A program made the translations under genes and the position numbers. The notes below the pieces were generated by a model, which ran no database searches, was not told the origin of the DNA, and was given only the letters and a program-made list of their open reading frames with translations. A stretch of DNA of 64,000 nucleotides from Sulfidibacter corallicola (GTDB taxonomy: Bacteria; Acidobacteriota; Holophagae; Acanthopleuribacterales; Acanthopleuribacteraceae), in assembly GCF_017498545.1 (NCBI RefSeq), contig NZ_CP071793.1, forward strand, positions 186,001 to 250,000. The letters are read 5' to 3'. This document shows positions 42,819 to 52,105 of this stretch, one piece after another. The first letter of the stretch is position 1. Every line of letters starts with the position of its first letter.

Positions 42819-45338
42819 GTCGAACCCCAACATCCACTAAAACAAGGATTGAAACTATCGTGATATCGACCAAGAATCACCGGGAATCCCGTCGAACCCC
42901 AACATCCACTAAAACAAGGATTGAAACAATGCTAGAATAAGTTAATTCTTGAAGATCTAATTGTCGAACCCCAACATCCACTAAAACAAGGATTGAAACA
43001 TGGCGAGCGAGAAGCTTTCCAGGTAAGTATTGGCTGTCGAACCCCAACATCCACTAAAACAAGGATTGAAACGTTGATGATATAATGGCATTGATATTTT
43101 CATTATATACCGTCGAACCCCAACATCCACTAAAACAAGGATTGAAACTGATGTTTCCATTGAGCGCCTCGTCTTTCCCAGTCACGTCGAACCCCAACAT
43201 CCACTAAAACAAGGATTGAAACAACTTATTGATGCAATTTATTAAATCTTTTTCGATAGTCGAACCCCAACATCCACTAAAACAAGGATTGAAACAAAGT
43301 TCGTAATACCACGGACTTAAAAAAATCGATGTCGAACCCCAACATCCACTAAAACAAGGATTGAAACCTGCCTATCCGCACACCCTTACGCTGTGCTTAG
43401 CGGTCGAACCCAAACATCCACTAAAACAAGGATTGAAACGACAAAGGAATTACTCAGCTTACTTTCTTGCTGATAGGTCGAACCCAAACATCCACTAAAA
43501 CAAGGATTGAAACCCGGTTGGATGGATGAATATTACCGACCGGATACGTGTCGAACCCAAACATCCACTAAAACAAGGATTGAAACACGACGTACTCCTC
43601 AAACTCGGGATTGCCGAGCTTGTCGAACCCAAACATCCACTAAAACAAGGATTGAAACCGTCCCCCGCACCGAAAACAGATGCCGTGATACCAGGTCGAA
43701 CCCAAACATCCACTAAAACAAGGATTGAAACTCCTCACCCTATCAGGGATGGTCCCATGGGCGTCTGTCGAACCCAAACATCCACTAAAACAAGGATTGA
43801 AACCCTGGTTTTGGGATCAAAAGGGCACGTTTGGGGAACGTCGAACCCAAACATCCACTAAAACAAGGATTGAAACCTTGACGGCCTTGATCTCATTGCG
43901 AAGGTCGCAATGTCGAACCCAAACATCCACTAAAACAAGGATTGAAACATAATAAAAGGGTTAGGCTAAAATACCTCAGAAAGTCGAACCCAAACATCCA
44001 CTAAAACAAGGATTGAAACCGGAGCAGCCACAGAAGAATCACGGTCGAATGTGCGAGTCGAACCCAAACATCCACTAAAACAAGGATTGAAACAAATTTC
44101 CAGGAGCTTTCGCCCCTGGGGATCGACAGTCGAACCCAAACATCCACTAAAACAAGGATTGAAACATCAGAACTGCACGGTGGACAAACGTGATGTTCAA
44201 TGGTCGAACCCAAACATCCACTAAAACAAGGATTGAAACTTAACTTCAAAGAAGCAATTGCATCCACACTAGCCGTGTCGAACCCCAACATCCACTAAAA
44301 CAAGGATTGAAACGCCATTTTTTTGATTCCAGGTATATATAAATGGTATGTCGAACCCCAACATCCACTAAAACAAGGATTGAAACCTCGAGGACCGCGT
44401 GGCCGTCCATCAGGCGCTGGATGTCGAACCCCAACATCTACTAAAACAAGGATTGAAACCAAAAATCCCGAAACCGGCAAGCCGGTTCTCGACGAGTCGA
44501 ACCCCAACATCCACTAAAACAAGGATTGAAACCCCATAACAAATGTTCAGTCTCGATACCTTCTAAATGTCGAACCCCAACATCCACTAAAACAAGGATT
44601 GAAACCTTGATTCTATCACCATAGTTATCTTCTGCCTCAAATTGTCGAACCCCAACATCCACTAAAACAAGGATTGAAACTGATGTAGCTCCCAAGATAC
44701 ATTAGTGCTTGAGGCTGTCGAACCCCAACATCCACTAAAACAAGGATTGAAACTTCCCGCGCTGCTTCGCGAGATAGACCACAGACATATGTCGAACCCC
44801 AACATCCACTAAAACAAGGATTGAAACACGATATGATTGGCAAAGGGTTGATGATGCGGGTGAATTGTCGAACCCCAACATCCACTAAAACAAGGATTGA
44901 AACGCGATGGCTTCCGAAAGGGTGGGGGCGAACACATTGGTCGAACCCCAACATCCACTAAAACAAGGATTGAAACCTCGTCCGTTCGCTCAAGGGAGCC
45001 TTGGATCCTCTTGTCGAACCCAAACATCCACTAAAACAAGGATTGAAACATACCACAGCGACGGAGACCCTCTTTCCAAACCTGTCGAACCCAAACATCC
45101 ACTAAAACAAGGATTGAAACCGGTAGTTTTTCGCCCATCTCTGGGCGGCTTCGTCGTCGAACCCAAACATCCACTAAAACAAGGATTGAAACGTATTGAG
45201 TTCGAAAAATACTAACTCGAAAACCATGTCGAACCCAAACATCCACTAAAACAAGGATTGAAACCGAATCTGGTCTTCGAAGCGGCGCTGAAACTTGCCG
45301 CGTCGAACCCAAACATCCACTAAAACAAGGATTGAAAC
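42819..45338 (+). CRISPR. CRISPR array 2, type I-B, 35 repeats in two alternating variants
   Basis: Thirty-five 37-bp repeats and 34 spacers of about 34-38 bases. The repeat differs from array 1 by one base in some copies: variant B has CGAACCCCAAC, variant A has CGAACCCAAAC. Repeats 1-8 (from 42819) are B, 9-20 (from 43403) are A, 21-30 (from 44277) are B and 31-35 (from 45013) are A. One repeat (44423) has ATCTACT. The final repeat at 45302-45338 is intact. The orientation equals array 1, with the leader on the left. Confidence 0.98.
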
Positions 45339-45569
45339 CCGATTACGGTTCCGAGACTGTGCCAAGCTGTCTGTGAATCGAAGCGCAAGATCAATTTAAT
45401 CAAGAATGTAGATGTATTAATGCAATAAACGATGTTGGTAATAAGGTTATGGAAGGTCAAAGCAAAGAATGCAAAACACTGTAGGAAGATCACGCCATTT
45501 TTTTCGCATTTGAAATAAGTCGCTTCGCTATTTTGTCTGATTTTTTATACAGGGTCAGAAGCTTCGATT

Positions 45570-45590
45570 GGTTGAGCAAGCTGCTCAACC
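45570..45590 (+). repeat. REP-like palindrome
   Basis: GGTTGAGCA and TGCTCAACC pair perfectly around AGC, preceded by GCTTCGATT and followed by TACAGGCTT, as in the 16-kb copies. Confidence 0.75.
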
Positions 45591-45817
45591 TACAGGCTTG
45601 ATATCACTTTTGCACTTTCGGAAATTCTTGGGTATGCGGTACTGGCATAGTATTGTTGGGCGTGGTTTTTTATCTTCGCTCTTGGATGGACGCCTATTTG
45701 GGGACTCGTCGCTTCGAAGCAACGAACCGGTGTCCTTGGAGGGCCCGGTACTTACTCCGACGACACTTCTCCCGTGCAGGCGGGCACTGCGGTGAAGCGT
45801 CTTCTGTTCTCCCTCCT

Positions 45818-45851
45818 CTCCGTGAACTCCGCGTCCTTTGTGGTAAAAAAC
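45818..45851 (-). repeat. Dispersed ACCACAGAG-type repeat
   Basis: Minus-strand reading: GTTTTTTACCACAAAGGA, CGCGGAG, TTCACGGAG. It lies 3' of the permease gene at 45903. Confidence 0.75.
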
Positions 45852-45902
45852 CTCGCCCCCTCCACCTCACACGGCCGCGCCCACTTCAGCACCACCCTCC
45901 AC

Positions 45903-46826
45903 TCACGATACAGCCAAGTGCGGCACCGTCCGCCGCTGCAATGACCGAATTGCCAACCGCAACCCGCCGACGTAGGCCGTCAACAGTCCGAACACCGCCG
46001 CCAGCGGCGCCATCCGGTGCTCGAACAGGCCCGCGCACTCGTGCAGCAAGGCGCCCAGGCTCGGCGTCCCCAGCGGTAGACCCAGGCCCAGGTAACTCAG
46101 GATCGACTCCAGCAGGATCGCGCTAATGAAGTTCAACAGCAGGTAGGTCGCCACCAGGCCCGTCAGGTTCGGCAGCAGCTCGCGCCGGAAGACCTGCACC
46201 GCCCCGTCGCCGCGCGCGTGGGCCGCCACCACGAACGGCGCCTGGCGCAAGCTCTCCAGCCGCTCCTGAACCAGGCGCGCCAGCTCCGGCCACAACGTGA
46301 ACCCCATCAGCAGAATCAGCGTGTTGGGGCCCGCCGGGAACAGGGCCAGGCCGATCAGGTAGAACAGGAGCACCGGCAGCGACAGGAACACCTGCAGCGG
46401 TACGTCGCCGGCGAACCGGAACCGCGGCGGCAGCAGGCTCAGCAAGGCACCGAAGGCCACGCCCAGCACGCTCGAAAGGCCCGCCGCGGCCGCCGCGATC
46501 AGCACCGAGGTCCGGTTCCCCAACATCAACCGCGCCAGGATGTCCCGGCCCAGGTGGTCCGTGCCCAGGGGGTGCACCCCGCCTGGCGCTGCCGCCGCCA
46601 TCGGCCCGTGCGGCGACAACCAAGCGGCGAACACCGTCAGGCCCACCAGGAAGCCGACCGTCAGCGGCGTCCAGGTCGGGCGTCCGCGGCGGCCCGCCAC
46701 GACGAACAGCGCGATCGTGAGTGCCGCGATCGAGAGGGCCGCCCACCACCAGCCGCGCGTCGCCGCCGCCAGCGTCGCCGGCCCCAGCACCGCCGCCGCG
46801 GCCGTCAAGCCGATCGCCGCCTTCAT
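45903..46826 (-). CDS. Peptide ABC transporter permease, DppC-like
   Basis: This 307-residue protein starts at ATG 46826, overlapping the upstream permease by four bases. Three N-terminal hydrophobic segments precede HPLGTDHLGRDILARLMLG, the diagnostic DppC/OppC signature. Several helices follow, with the EAA-type loop AHARGDGAVQVFRRELLPN contacting the ATPase. The extra N-terminal helices are more than the single one usual in DppC. It forms the inner-membrane channel with the DppB-like subunit. Confidence 0.88.
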   Translation of the reverse strand: MKAAIGLTAAAAVLGPATLAAATRGWWWAALSIAALTIALFVVAGRRGRPTWTPLTVGFLVGLTVFAAWLSPHGPMAAAAPGGVHPLGTDHLGRDILARLMLGNRTSVLIAAAAAGLSSVLGVAFGALLSLLPPRFRFAGDVPLQVFLSLPVLLFYLIGLALFPAGPNTLILLMGFTLWPELARLVQERLESLRQAPFVVAAHARGDGAVQVFRRELLPNLTGLVATYLLLNFISAILLESILSYLGLGLPLGTPSLGALLHECAGLFEHRMAPLAAVFGLLTAYVGGLRLAIRSLQRRTVPHLAVS

Positions 46827-47794
46827 GCCGCACCCGCCTGGGCCAGGTGGCGGGCGCGCTGGTAGTCCGCCAACTGGTAGCCGGCCACCGTCACGCAGGT
46901 CATCCACAGGCAGCCGCCCAGCAGCAGCGGGTAATCGCGGCCCGTCAGGGCGTCCAACAGCAGCAGGCCCATGCCCGACCAGCCGAAGATGCTCTCCACG
47001 ATGATCATCCCGCTGATCAGCACCGGCAGGTAGAGGCCCGTCAACTGCAGGATCAGGGGCCGCACCACCCGCAGCTTGTGGTTGAAGAAGACCCGCGTCG
47101 GCGACACGCCCCGGCCCAGTGCCGAGAGCACGAAGGGTGCGTCGGCCAGCGGCTCCAGGCGGGCGCGCAGGTAGGCCGTCAGGTAGGCCGCCAACGGCAT
47201 CGCGATGCTGAGCGCGGGCAGCACGCTGTGGTGGAGCAGGTCCCAGAACGAAGGGTCCGCACCCGGGCGATGGCTCCCGTAGACGGGGAACAGGTGCCAG
47301 CGAATCGCCGCCACGTGGAGCAGCATGATCGCGAACAGGAACGACGGCATCACCAGCCAGAACCGGAACACCGGTTCGGCCAGGCGGCGAAGCCAGCGCG
47401 GCGCCCCGCCCTGGGGGTCGAAACACCACAGCAGGGCCAGCGTGAAGGCCAGGGCCGTGAGGTAGGCCAGCGTGCCCAGCCACAGCGTGCGCGGGATGCG
47501 TTCGGCCAAGACCCGCGTCACCGGTTTCTTGTGAATGAACGAGACGCCCAGCTCGCCGCGGCAGGCGTTACCCAGGTAGCGGGCGTATTGCGCGGCCAGG
47601 CCGGTGTCGTACCCGAACCGCTGCTTGATCCGGGACTTGGTTTCCGCCGAAATGCGCGGGTCCAGGTACAGGTCGATCGGGTTGCCGCGCAGCAGGGCCA
47701 GGCCCGCGAACAGCGCGGTGACCACCAGCCAGATCAGCAACAGCATCTGACCCAGCCGTGCCAACCACCGCACCAGCATCCCCGGACGCCGCAT
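46823..47794 (-). CDS. Peptide ABC transporter permease, DppB-like
   Basis: This 323-residue protein has its likely start at ATG 47794, six bases after GAGAGGTG; GTG 47803 is an alternative. An N-terminal membrane helix is followed by a loop with FGYDTGLAAQYARYLG and GELGVSFIHKKPV, both typical of DppB. A further set of helices carries the EAA-type loop (ALGRGVSPTRVFFNHKLR). It lies 12 bases after the binding-protein gene. Confidence 0.88.
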   Translation of the reverse strand: MRRPGMLVRWLARLGQMLLLIWLVVTALFAGLALLRGNPIDLYLDPRISAETKSRIKQRFGYDTGLAAQYARYLGNACRGELGVSFIHKKPVTRVLAERIPRTLWLGTLAYLTALAFTLALLWCFDPQGGAPRWLRRLAEPVFRFWLVMPSFLFAIMLLHVAAIRWHLFPVYGSHRPGADPSFWDLLHHSVLPALSIAMPLAAYLTAYLRARLEPLADAPFVLSALGRGVSPTRVFFNHKLRVVRPLILQLTGLYLPVLISGMIIVESIFGWSGMGLLLLDALTGRDYPLLLGGCLWMTCVTVAGYQLADYQRARHLAQAGAA

Positions 47795-47806
47795 GCCGGG
47801 CACCTC

Positions 47807-49486
47807 TCAGGGGGAACCGCCGGCTCGGGGGCGCCACTGATCGACCTCGAACAACGGACTCAAGTAACAACTGCGCGGAACCACGTCGCTGTCCGGCGTC
47901 ATCGCCGCGACACCGCGACCGGCGAACAGCAGGCTCACCGGCTGGTCCTCGATGAAGGCCGCCTCCAAGGCGGCCATGGCGTTCGTCAGCGTGGTCGCAT
48001 CGGCCGCCTTCGCCGCCGCCTGCAGGTGATCGTCGACCGCCGTCCAACTGGACCAGTTGCCCGCGCCGCCCAGGGCCGCCTCGCTGTTGAAGAAGCCGTC
48101 CACGTCGGGTCGACTGCCCGTGGCGAGCATGGCGAAGGCCGCGTCGAAGCGACGTTCGGCGCCCATCTGCAGGTAGCGGCTGGGCTCGGTCAAATCGATC
48201 TGCATGTCGATGCCTTCCTTGGCCAGGTCCTGTTGTACCGCCAGCAACACGTTCTCCCGAATCGGGCTGCCCGCGTTGCAGACGACCGTGAAGCGAACCG
48301 GCTCGCCGTCGAGGGTCCAGACGCCGTCGCGCTTCGCCCAGCCGGCGGCCGTCAACAGCTCGGTCGCCTTCTTCGGGTCGTGGGGCTCCGGCTCACCCTT
48401 GGTGGCCAGGTAGGGCAGGCCCGCCCGCCACGGACTCAGCGGGACGCCGGCCTGACCGGCCCACAGCCGCTGGTTGTAGCCGTTGCGGTCCATCAGCAGC
48501 GTCATCGCGCGGCGCACGCGGGCGTCGCCGAACAGGCGGTGGGGCCGCTCGGCCTTGAGCGTGTCCAGGGCGGCCTTCTCCTTCGGGTTCGCCGCAGCGT
48601 AGGCTTCGGGGTCCAGTGGGTTCCAGGCCAGGTAGGCCATGCTGAAATCGTTGTAGAAATACGAATGCAGTTTGGCGTGGACGTCCGCGATGCGCGGCGT
48701 GGGCAGGGACCACGAGTAGTCCAGTTCACCGGCCAACAACAATTGGTACAGCGCTTCCTTGTCGCGAATGAAGGCGAAATCCAGGCGGTCGATCCGGGCC
48801 GCCTCGGGATCGCGGGCCACCAGGCGCATGCCCTCGTCGTTGGGGGCGCCGTCGAACAGGTAGGGCCCGTACACCACCGGGTTCTGGGTCCAGTCGTGCT
48901 CCAGCCAGGTTTCCCAGGGCACCGTTTCGAACCGGTGCTTGGGCACGATGAAGCCCTCGTTGAGCGAGAGCATGTTGAACAGCGAGCGCTCCTTGAACGT
49001 GACCTGCAACGCCTGCGGCGAGGTCACCTTCCAATCCGCCACGCGGCGTGTCTCGTCGAAGCCCATCCAGGCGACCGCCTCGTTGCGCTGGGCCTCGAAG
49101 CTGTAGGCCACGTCGGCCGTGGTGATCGGCGTGCCGTCCGACCAGGTCAGGTCGTCGCGCAACAGCAACGTCACCGTCGTGCCCGCCTCGTCCCAGGTCG
49201 CCTGCTTCACCAGGAACGGCTGCAGGTCCGGGACACCGTCGACCAGGTTCGGCAACTCCTTGAACAGCTTGGGATACAGCAGGTAGACGATCGTCATGCC
49301 CGAACGGCGCATGGTGAGGTAGGGATTGGTGCTGTCGGGTCGAACCAGCATGCCGATGCGCAGGTGGTCGGGCGTTTCGACCTTCGCGTCCGGTGCGGTG
49401 GAGGCCTCGGTGGGCGCGGGTTCCCGACCGCAGTGGCATAGTATCAATAATCCGAATAAAACCAGAGGCATCAAGAAACGGTGCAT
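47807..49486 (-). CDS. Peptide-binding lipoprotein (SBP family 5)
   Basis: This 559-residue protein starts at ATG 49486, six bases after AAAGGA. A lipoprotein signal (MHRFLMPLVLFGLLILC) puts the lipid-bearing Cys at 17, followed by a polar linker. The mature part shows SBP_bac_5 marks: LRDDLTWSDGTPITTADVAYSFE and, later, ARVRRAMTLLMDRNGYN. It captures peptides or related ligands in the periplasm and delivers them to the two permeases encoded next. The matching ATPase is not in this operon; the fused ATPase at 14127-15686 is a candidate. Confidence 0.9.
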   Translation of the reverse strand: MHRFLMPLVLFGLLILCHCGREPAPTEASTAPDAKVETPDHLRIGMLVRPDSTNPYLTMRRSGMTIVYLLYPKLFKELPNLVDGVPDLQPFLVKQATWDEAGTTVTLLLRDDLTWSDGTPITTADVAYSFEAQRNEAVAWMGFDETRRVADWKVTSPQALQVTFKERSLFNMLSLNEGFIVPKHRFETVPWETWLEHDWTQNPVVYGPYLFDGAPNDEGMRLVARDPEAARIDRLDFAFIRDKEALYQLLLAGELDYSWSLPTPRIADVHAKLHSYFYNDFSMAYLAWNPLDPEAYAAANPKEKAALDTLKAERPHRLFGDARVRRAMTLLMDRNGYNQRLWAGQAGVPLSPWRAGLPYLATKGEPEPHDPKKATELLTAAGWAKRDGVWTLDGEPVRFTVVCNAGSPIRENVLLAVQQDLAKEGIDMQIDLTEPSRYLQMGAERRFDAAFAMLATGSRPDVDGFFNSEAALGGAGNWSSWTAVDDHLQAAAKAADATTLTNAMAALEAAFIEDQPVSLLFAGRGVAAMTPDSDVVPRSCYLSPLFEVDQWRPRAGGSP

Positions 49487-49597
49487 GGTGGATCCTTTCT
49501 GTGTGGCGTGAACATGGGTCATCGCGACGCGCGCCCGATGCGGGGCGGGCGCGCGGCGTTCGTTCGATTCGGGCCGAACGGGCGGCCCGCCGGTCGA

Positions 49598-50347
49598 TCA
49601 GGCGCGGGTGATGACGATCGGCTGCCGTTTGGTGATGACGATCGTGTGCTCGTACTGCGCCGCGAAACAGCCTTCTTGCGTGCGCAGGGTCCAGCCGTCG
49701 CGGTCCTGGAAGGCCATCGGCGGGCCGTTGGTGAGAAACGGCTCGATCGTGATCACCTGGCCCTCGTGCAGGGTGCGTTTGTCCCGCGAATCGTAATAGC
49801 TCGGAATGTACTCCGGCTCTTCGTGCAGGGCGCGACCCACCCCGTGGCTGCACAGGTTGTGGATGACGCCGAAGCCGGCGCGGTAGGCTTCCTTGGAAAT
49901 CGCCTTGCCGATGCGGTTCAGCGGCTGGCCGGCGCGGGCCGCCTTCATGCCGGCCTTGAGGGCCGAGCGCGTGCTGCGGCACAGCTTGGTGAAGAGCTGG
50001 GGCGTGGGCGGCACCGGAATCGAGGCGCCGGAATCGGCGAAGTAGCCGTTCAGCTCGGCCGAGACGTCGATGTTGACCAGGTCGCCGGCGCGAATCACGC
50101 GGTCGGCCTTGGGGATGCCATGGGCCACTTCGTCGTTGATGCTGATGCAGGTGTGGCCGGGGAAGTCGTAGGTGATTTTGGGGGCCGAGCGGGCGCCGTG
50201 TTTCGCCAGCATCTTGCCGCCGATGTGGTCCAGTTCGGCGGTCGTGATGCCGGGTTTCACTTGGTCGAGCATCGTTTGCAGGGTCAGGGCGACGATGCGG
50301 CCGATGCGCTTGAGTTGTTCCAGGTCTTTATCGGTATCGATAGACAA
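49598..50347 (-). CDS. map: Methionine aminopeptidase, type I
   Basis: This 249-residue protein has its likely start at TTG 50347 (MSIDTDKD), five bases after GGAGG; a longer in-frame start at 50380 lacks a site. The metal ligands of the pita-bread fold are visible: D94, D105, H168, E202 and E233, with H76 for the substrate. It removes initiator Met from new proteins. It has no functional link to its neighbours. Length and motifs are normal; a TTG start is notable. Confidence 0.92.
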   Translation of the reverse strand: MSIDTDKDLEQLKRIGRIVALTLQTMLDQVKPGITTAELDHIGGKMLAKHGARSAPKITYDFPGHTCISINDEVAHGIPKADRVIRAGDLVNIDVSAELNGYFADSGASIPVPPTPQLFTKLCRSTRSALKAGMKAARAGQPLNRIGKAISKEAYRAGFGVIHNLCSHGVGRALHEEPEYIPSYYDSRDKRTLHEGQVITIEPFLTNGPPMAFQDRDGWTLRTQEGCFAAQYEHTIVITKRQPIVITRA

Positions 50348-50512
50348 AGGGGCCTCCGAGGGTACCGAGATCCCGCGCAACCGAAGATGGGTATCCCCGG
50401 AAGGAACTGGCTGGGGCTGGGTTCGGTCGAATTTGCGCTATTCTCCCACGCTTGCGCGCGAAGGGGAAGCCCGCGCCTCGGGTTTGCGGCGCCGCACGTG
50501 CCGTGCGATCGA

Positions 50513-51568
50513 TCACGACGCCCCGTTCGGGTAGTGCAGATAGAGCAAGCCCTTGAAGTGGTCGCGTTCCTGGTCCGAAGGCACGGTTTCCTCCAGCAGT
50601 TCGAACAGCGATTTGGAACCCCAGCCGGCGATGCGGCGCAGCAAGTAGGGCGTGGGGCTGTGGGGTTCGACCTCCATCAGGTAATCGGCGATGCGGCCGA
50701 TCTGGCGATAGGCCTGATCGCGGTCGACGATGCGGCCGGCCTCGACGCCGGAAGCGGCGGCCCCTTCCGCCTGGGAGTCGGCCTCGTCGGGCGACGCCGT
50801 GCCGGTTTCGCCTTCGGAGGGCTCGGTCGTGGACCAGGGTTCCAGGTGGCGCAGTGCGAAGTCCAACGGCTTGTAGAGCGCGTGAAAGCCCGGCGCTTCC
50901 GTGCCCAGTAGCGATTCCAGGGTGCGGTCCAGGGTCTCGGCCGCCGCGCGGGCCGTGGCCAGATCACGGTGGAGGCGGTCGAGGTAGGTGGCGTCGGTGG
51001 CGTGCAGCGCTTTTTCGATGCGCTCGGCACTGGGCCCCTCGTTCGGGTCCGACGAGAGGCGCTGGTTTCCGGCGAGCGCGTTCTGCCATTGGTGCAGGCT
51101 GAAGGTGCGGTCGTCGGCTTGGGTCGATTGGGTCACGGGGACGCGGTGGAGAAGGCGGCCGAAACTGGTGATCATCCATTCGAACAGGTGGGCCCGCGCT
51201 TCCTGGTCGTCGTCGCCGGCGCCCGGATAGAGGCCGTCCCAGAAGGTCTCGGCGAGCTGTTGCAGGAACGCGAAGCCCGGTCCGGCTTCGGCCCAGCCCT
51301 CGGACCGCACTCGTGCTTCTACCAGCCAGATGGCCAGGCGCAGGTCCTTGGTTCGCGTCCGCAGGGCCTCTTCGCAGAGCTCGGCGACCAGGGACCAGTC
51401 GGCTTGCTTGAGTTCGCGCTCCCAGTCGCCGCGGGGTAGGGATTCGTCTTCCTCTCGGCGCGCTTCTTCGATGCGATCGTGGATGGGCTCGTAGCGCAGG
51501 TCTTGGCCGCAGGGGGCTTCGGGGGCGATGGGTTCGAGCAGGGCGGTGTAGGCGGTGGCGGCGGTCAT
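50513..51568 (-). CDS. tssA: Type VI secretion protein TssA
   Basis: This 351-residue protein starts at ATG 51568. The N-terminal ImpA_N domain is visible (LLEPIAPEAPCGQDLRYEP, WSLVAELCEEALRTRTKDLRLAIWLVEA, FWDGLYP). A Glu/Ala-rich linker and a C-terminal region with PHSPTPYLLRRIAGWG follow. TssA organises sheath priming and baseplate attachment. It is the last gene of the cluster, 537 repeat-filled bases after tssM. Confidence 0.88.
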   Translation of the reverse strand: MTAATAYTALLEPIAPEAPCGQDLRYEPIHDRIEEARREEDESLPRGDWERELKQADWSLVAELCEEALRTRTKDLRLAIWLVEARVRSEGWAEAGPGFAFLQQLAETFWDGLYPGAGDDDQEARAHLFEWMITSFGRLLHRVPVTQSTQADDRTFSLHQWQNALAGNQRLSSDPNEGPSAERIEKALHATDATYLDRLHRDLATARAAAETLDRTLESLLGTEAPGFHALYKPLDFALRHLEPWSTTEPSEGETGTASPDEADSQAEGAAASGVEAGRIVDRDQAYRQIGRIADYLMEVEPHSPTPYLLRRIAGWGSKSLFELLEETVPSDQERDHFKGLLYLHYPNGAS

Positions 51569-52105
51569 TTGGGGCTCCTTGGGCGGGGGTTTCGGTTTTT
51601 GGATTGAGGGTTTTGGTTGGGTGGGGGTGGCTGCTGGGTTGGGTTGCTTTGGTTTGTCGGCCGGGCCGGCTTACCGCTCCTGACCAACTTACTGGGACGA
51701 GGGCTCTTTTGGGATGCGGTGACTGCTTGGTTGGGTTGCTACGGTGGTGGGTGATTGGGGCGGGTGGGGGCTTCGCTTTTATGGTGTTGGTTGTGTTGGG
51801 GTTTGGTTGCTTCGATTGGTTCACCAGGCTGGTGAACCTACCTGGCACGACGACTCTTTTTGGATGCGGGAACTGCTGGGTTGGGTTGCTTTGGTGGTGG
51901 GTGATTGGGGGGAGTTGGGGCTTCGCTCTTGTGGTGTTTGTTTTGTTGGAGTTGGGTAGCTTCGGTTTGTCGGCCGGGCCGGCCAACCTACTGCGACGAC
52001 GTCTCTTTTTTGATGCGGGAACTGCTGGGTTGGGTAGCTTCGGTTTGTCGGGCTTGCCCGCTCCTTCGCTTCGGTGGTTCTCTTGGTTATGCGGGGATTT
52101 TTGGG
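51569..52105. other. Repeat-filled gap between tssM and tssA
   Basis: 537 bases without a supportable gene. They carry several related palindromic units: GTCGGCCGGGCCGGC (51657 and 51969), GGTTCACCA-GGC-TGGTGAACC (51818-51838) and spacer-like blocks with TTTTTGATGCGGGAACTGCT-type sequence. The repeats may affect tssA expression. Confidence 0.7.
51818..51838 (+). repeat. REP-like palindrome
   Basis: Identical 21-base palindrome to 16275-16295 (9-bp arms, GGC loop), again preceded by GCTTCGATT and followed by TAC. Confidence 0.8.

Larger units (their letters stand above)
45339..45902. other. Intergenic region after array 2
   Basis: 564 bases with no supportable gene. The first ~200 bases are AT-rich. 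A REP-like palindrome lies at 45570-45590 and an ACCACAGAG-type repeat at 45818-45851, close to the stop of the converging permease gene. Confidence 0.65.

Noticed and set aside
32417..45312. Many short ORFs in the arrays with recurrent peptides such as FNPCFSGCLGST or SILVLVDVWVR
   Set aside because: They are translations of the CRISPR repeats in different frames, a known annotation artefact.
46721..49441. A 906-codon plus-strand frame opposite the transporter genes
   Set aside because: It runs antisense to a permease and a binding protein with full family motifs; composition is Gln/Arg/Gly-rich as expected for a GC-rich shadow.
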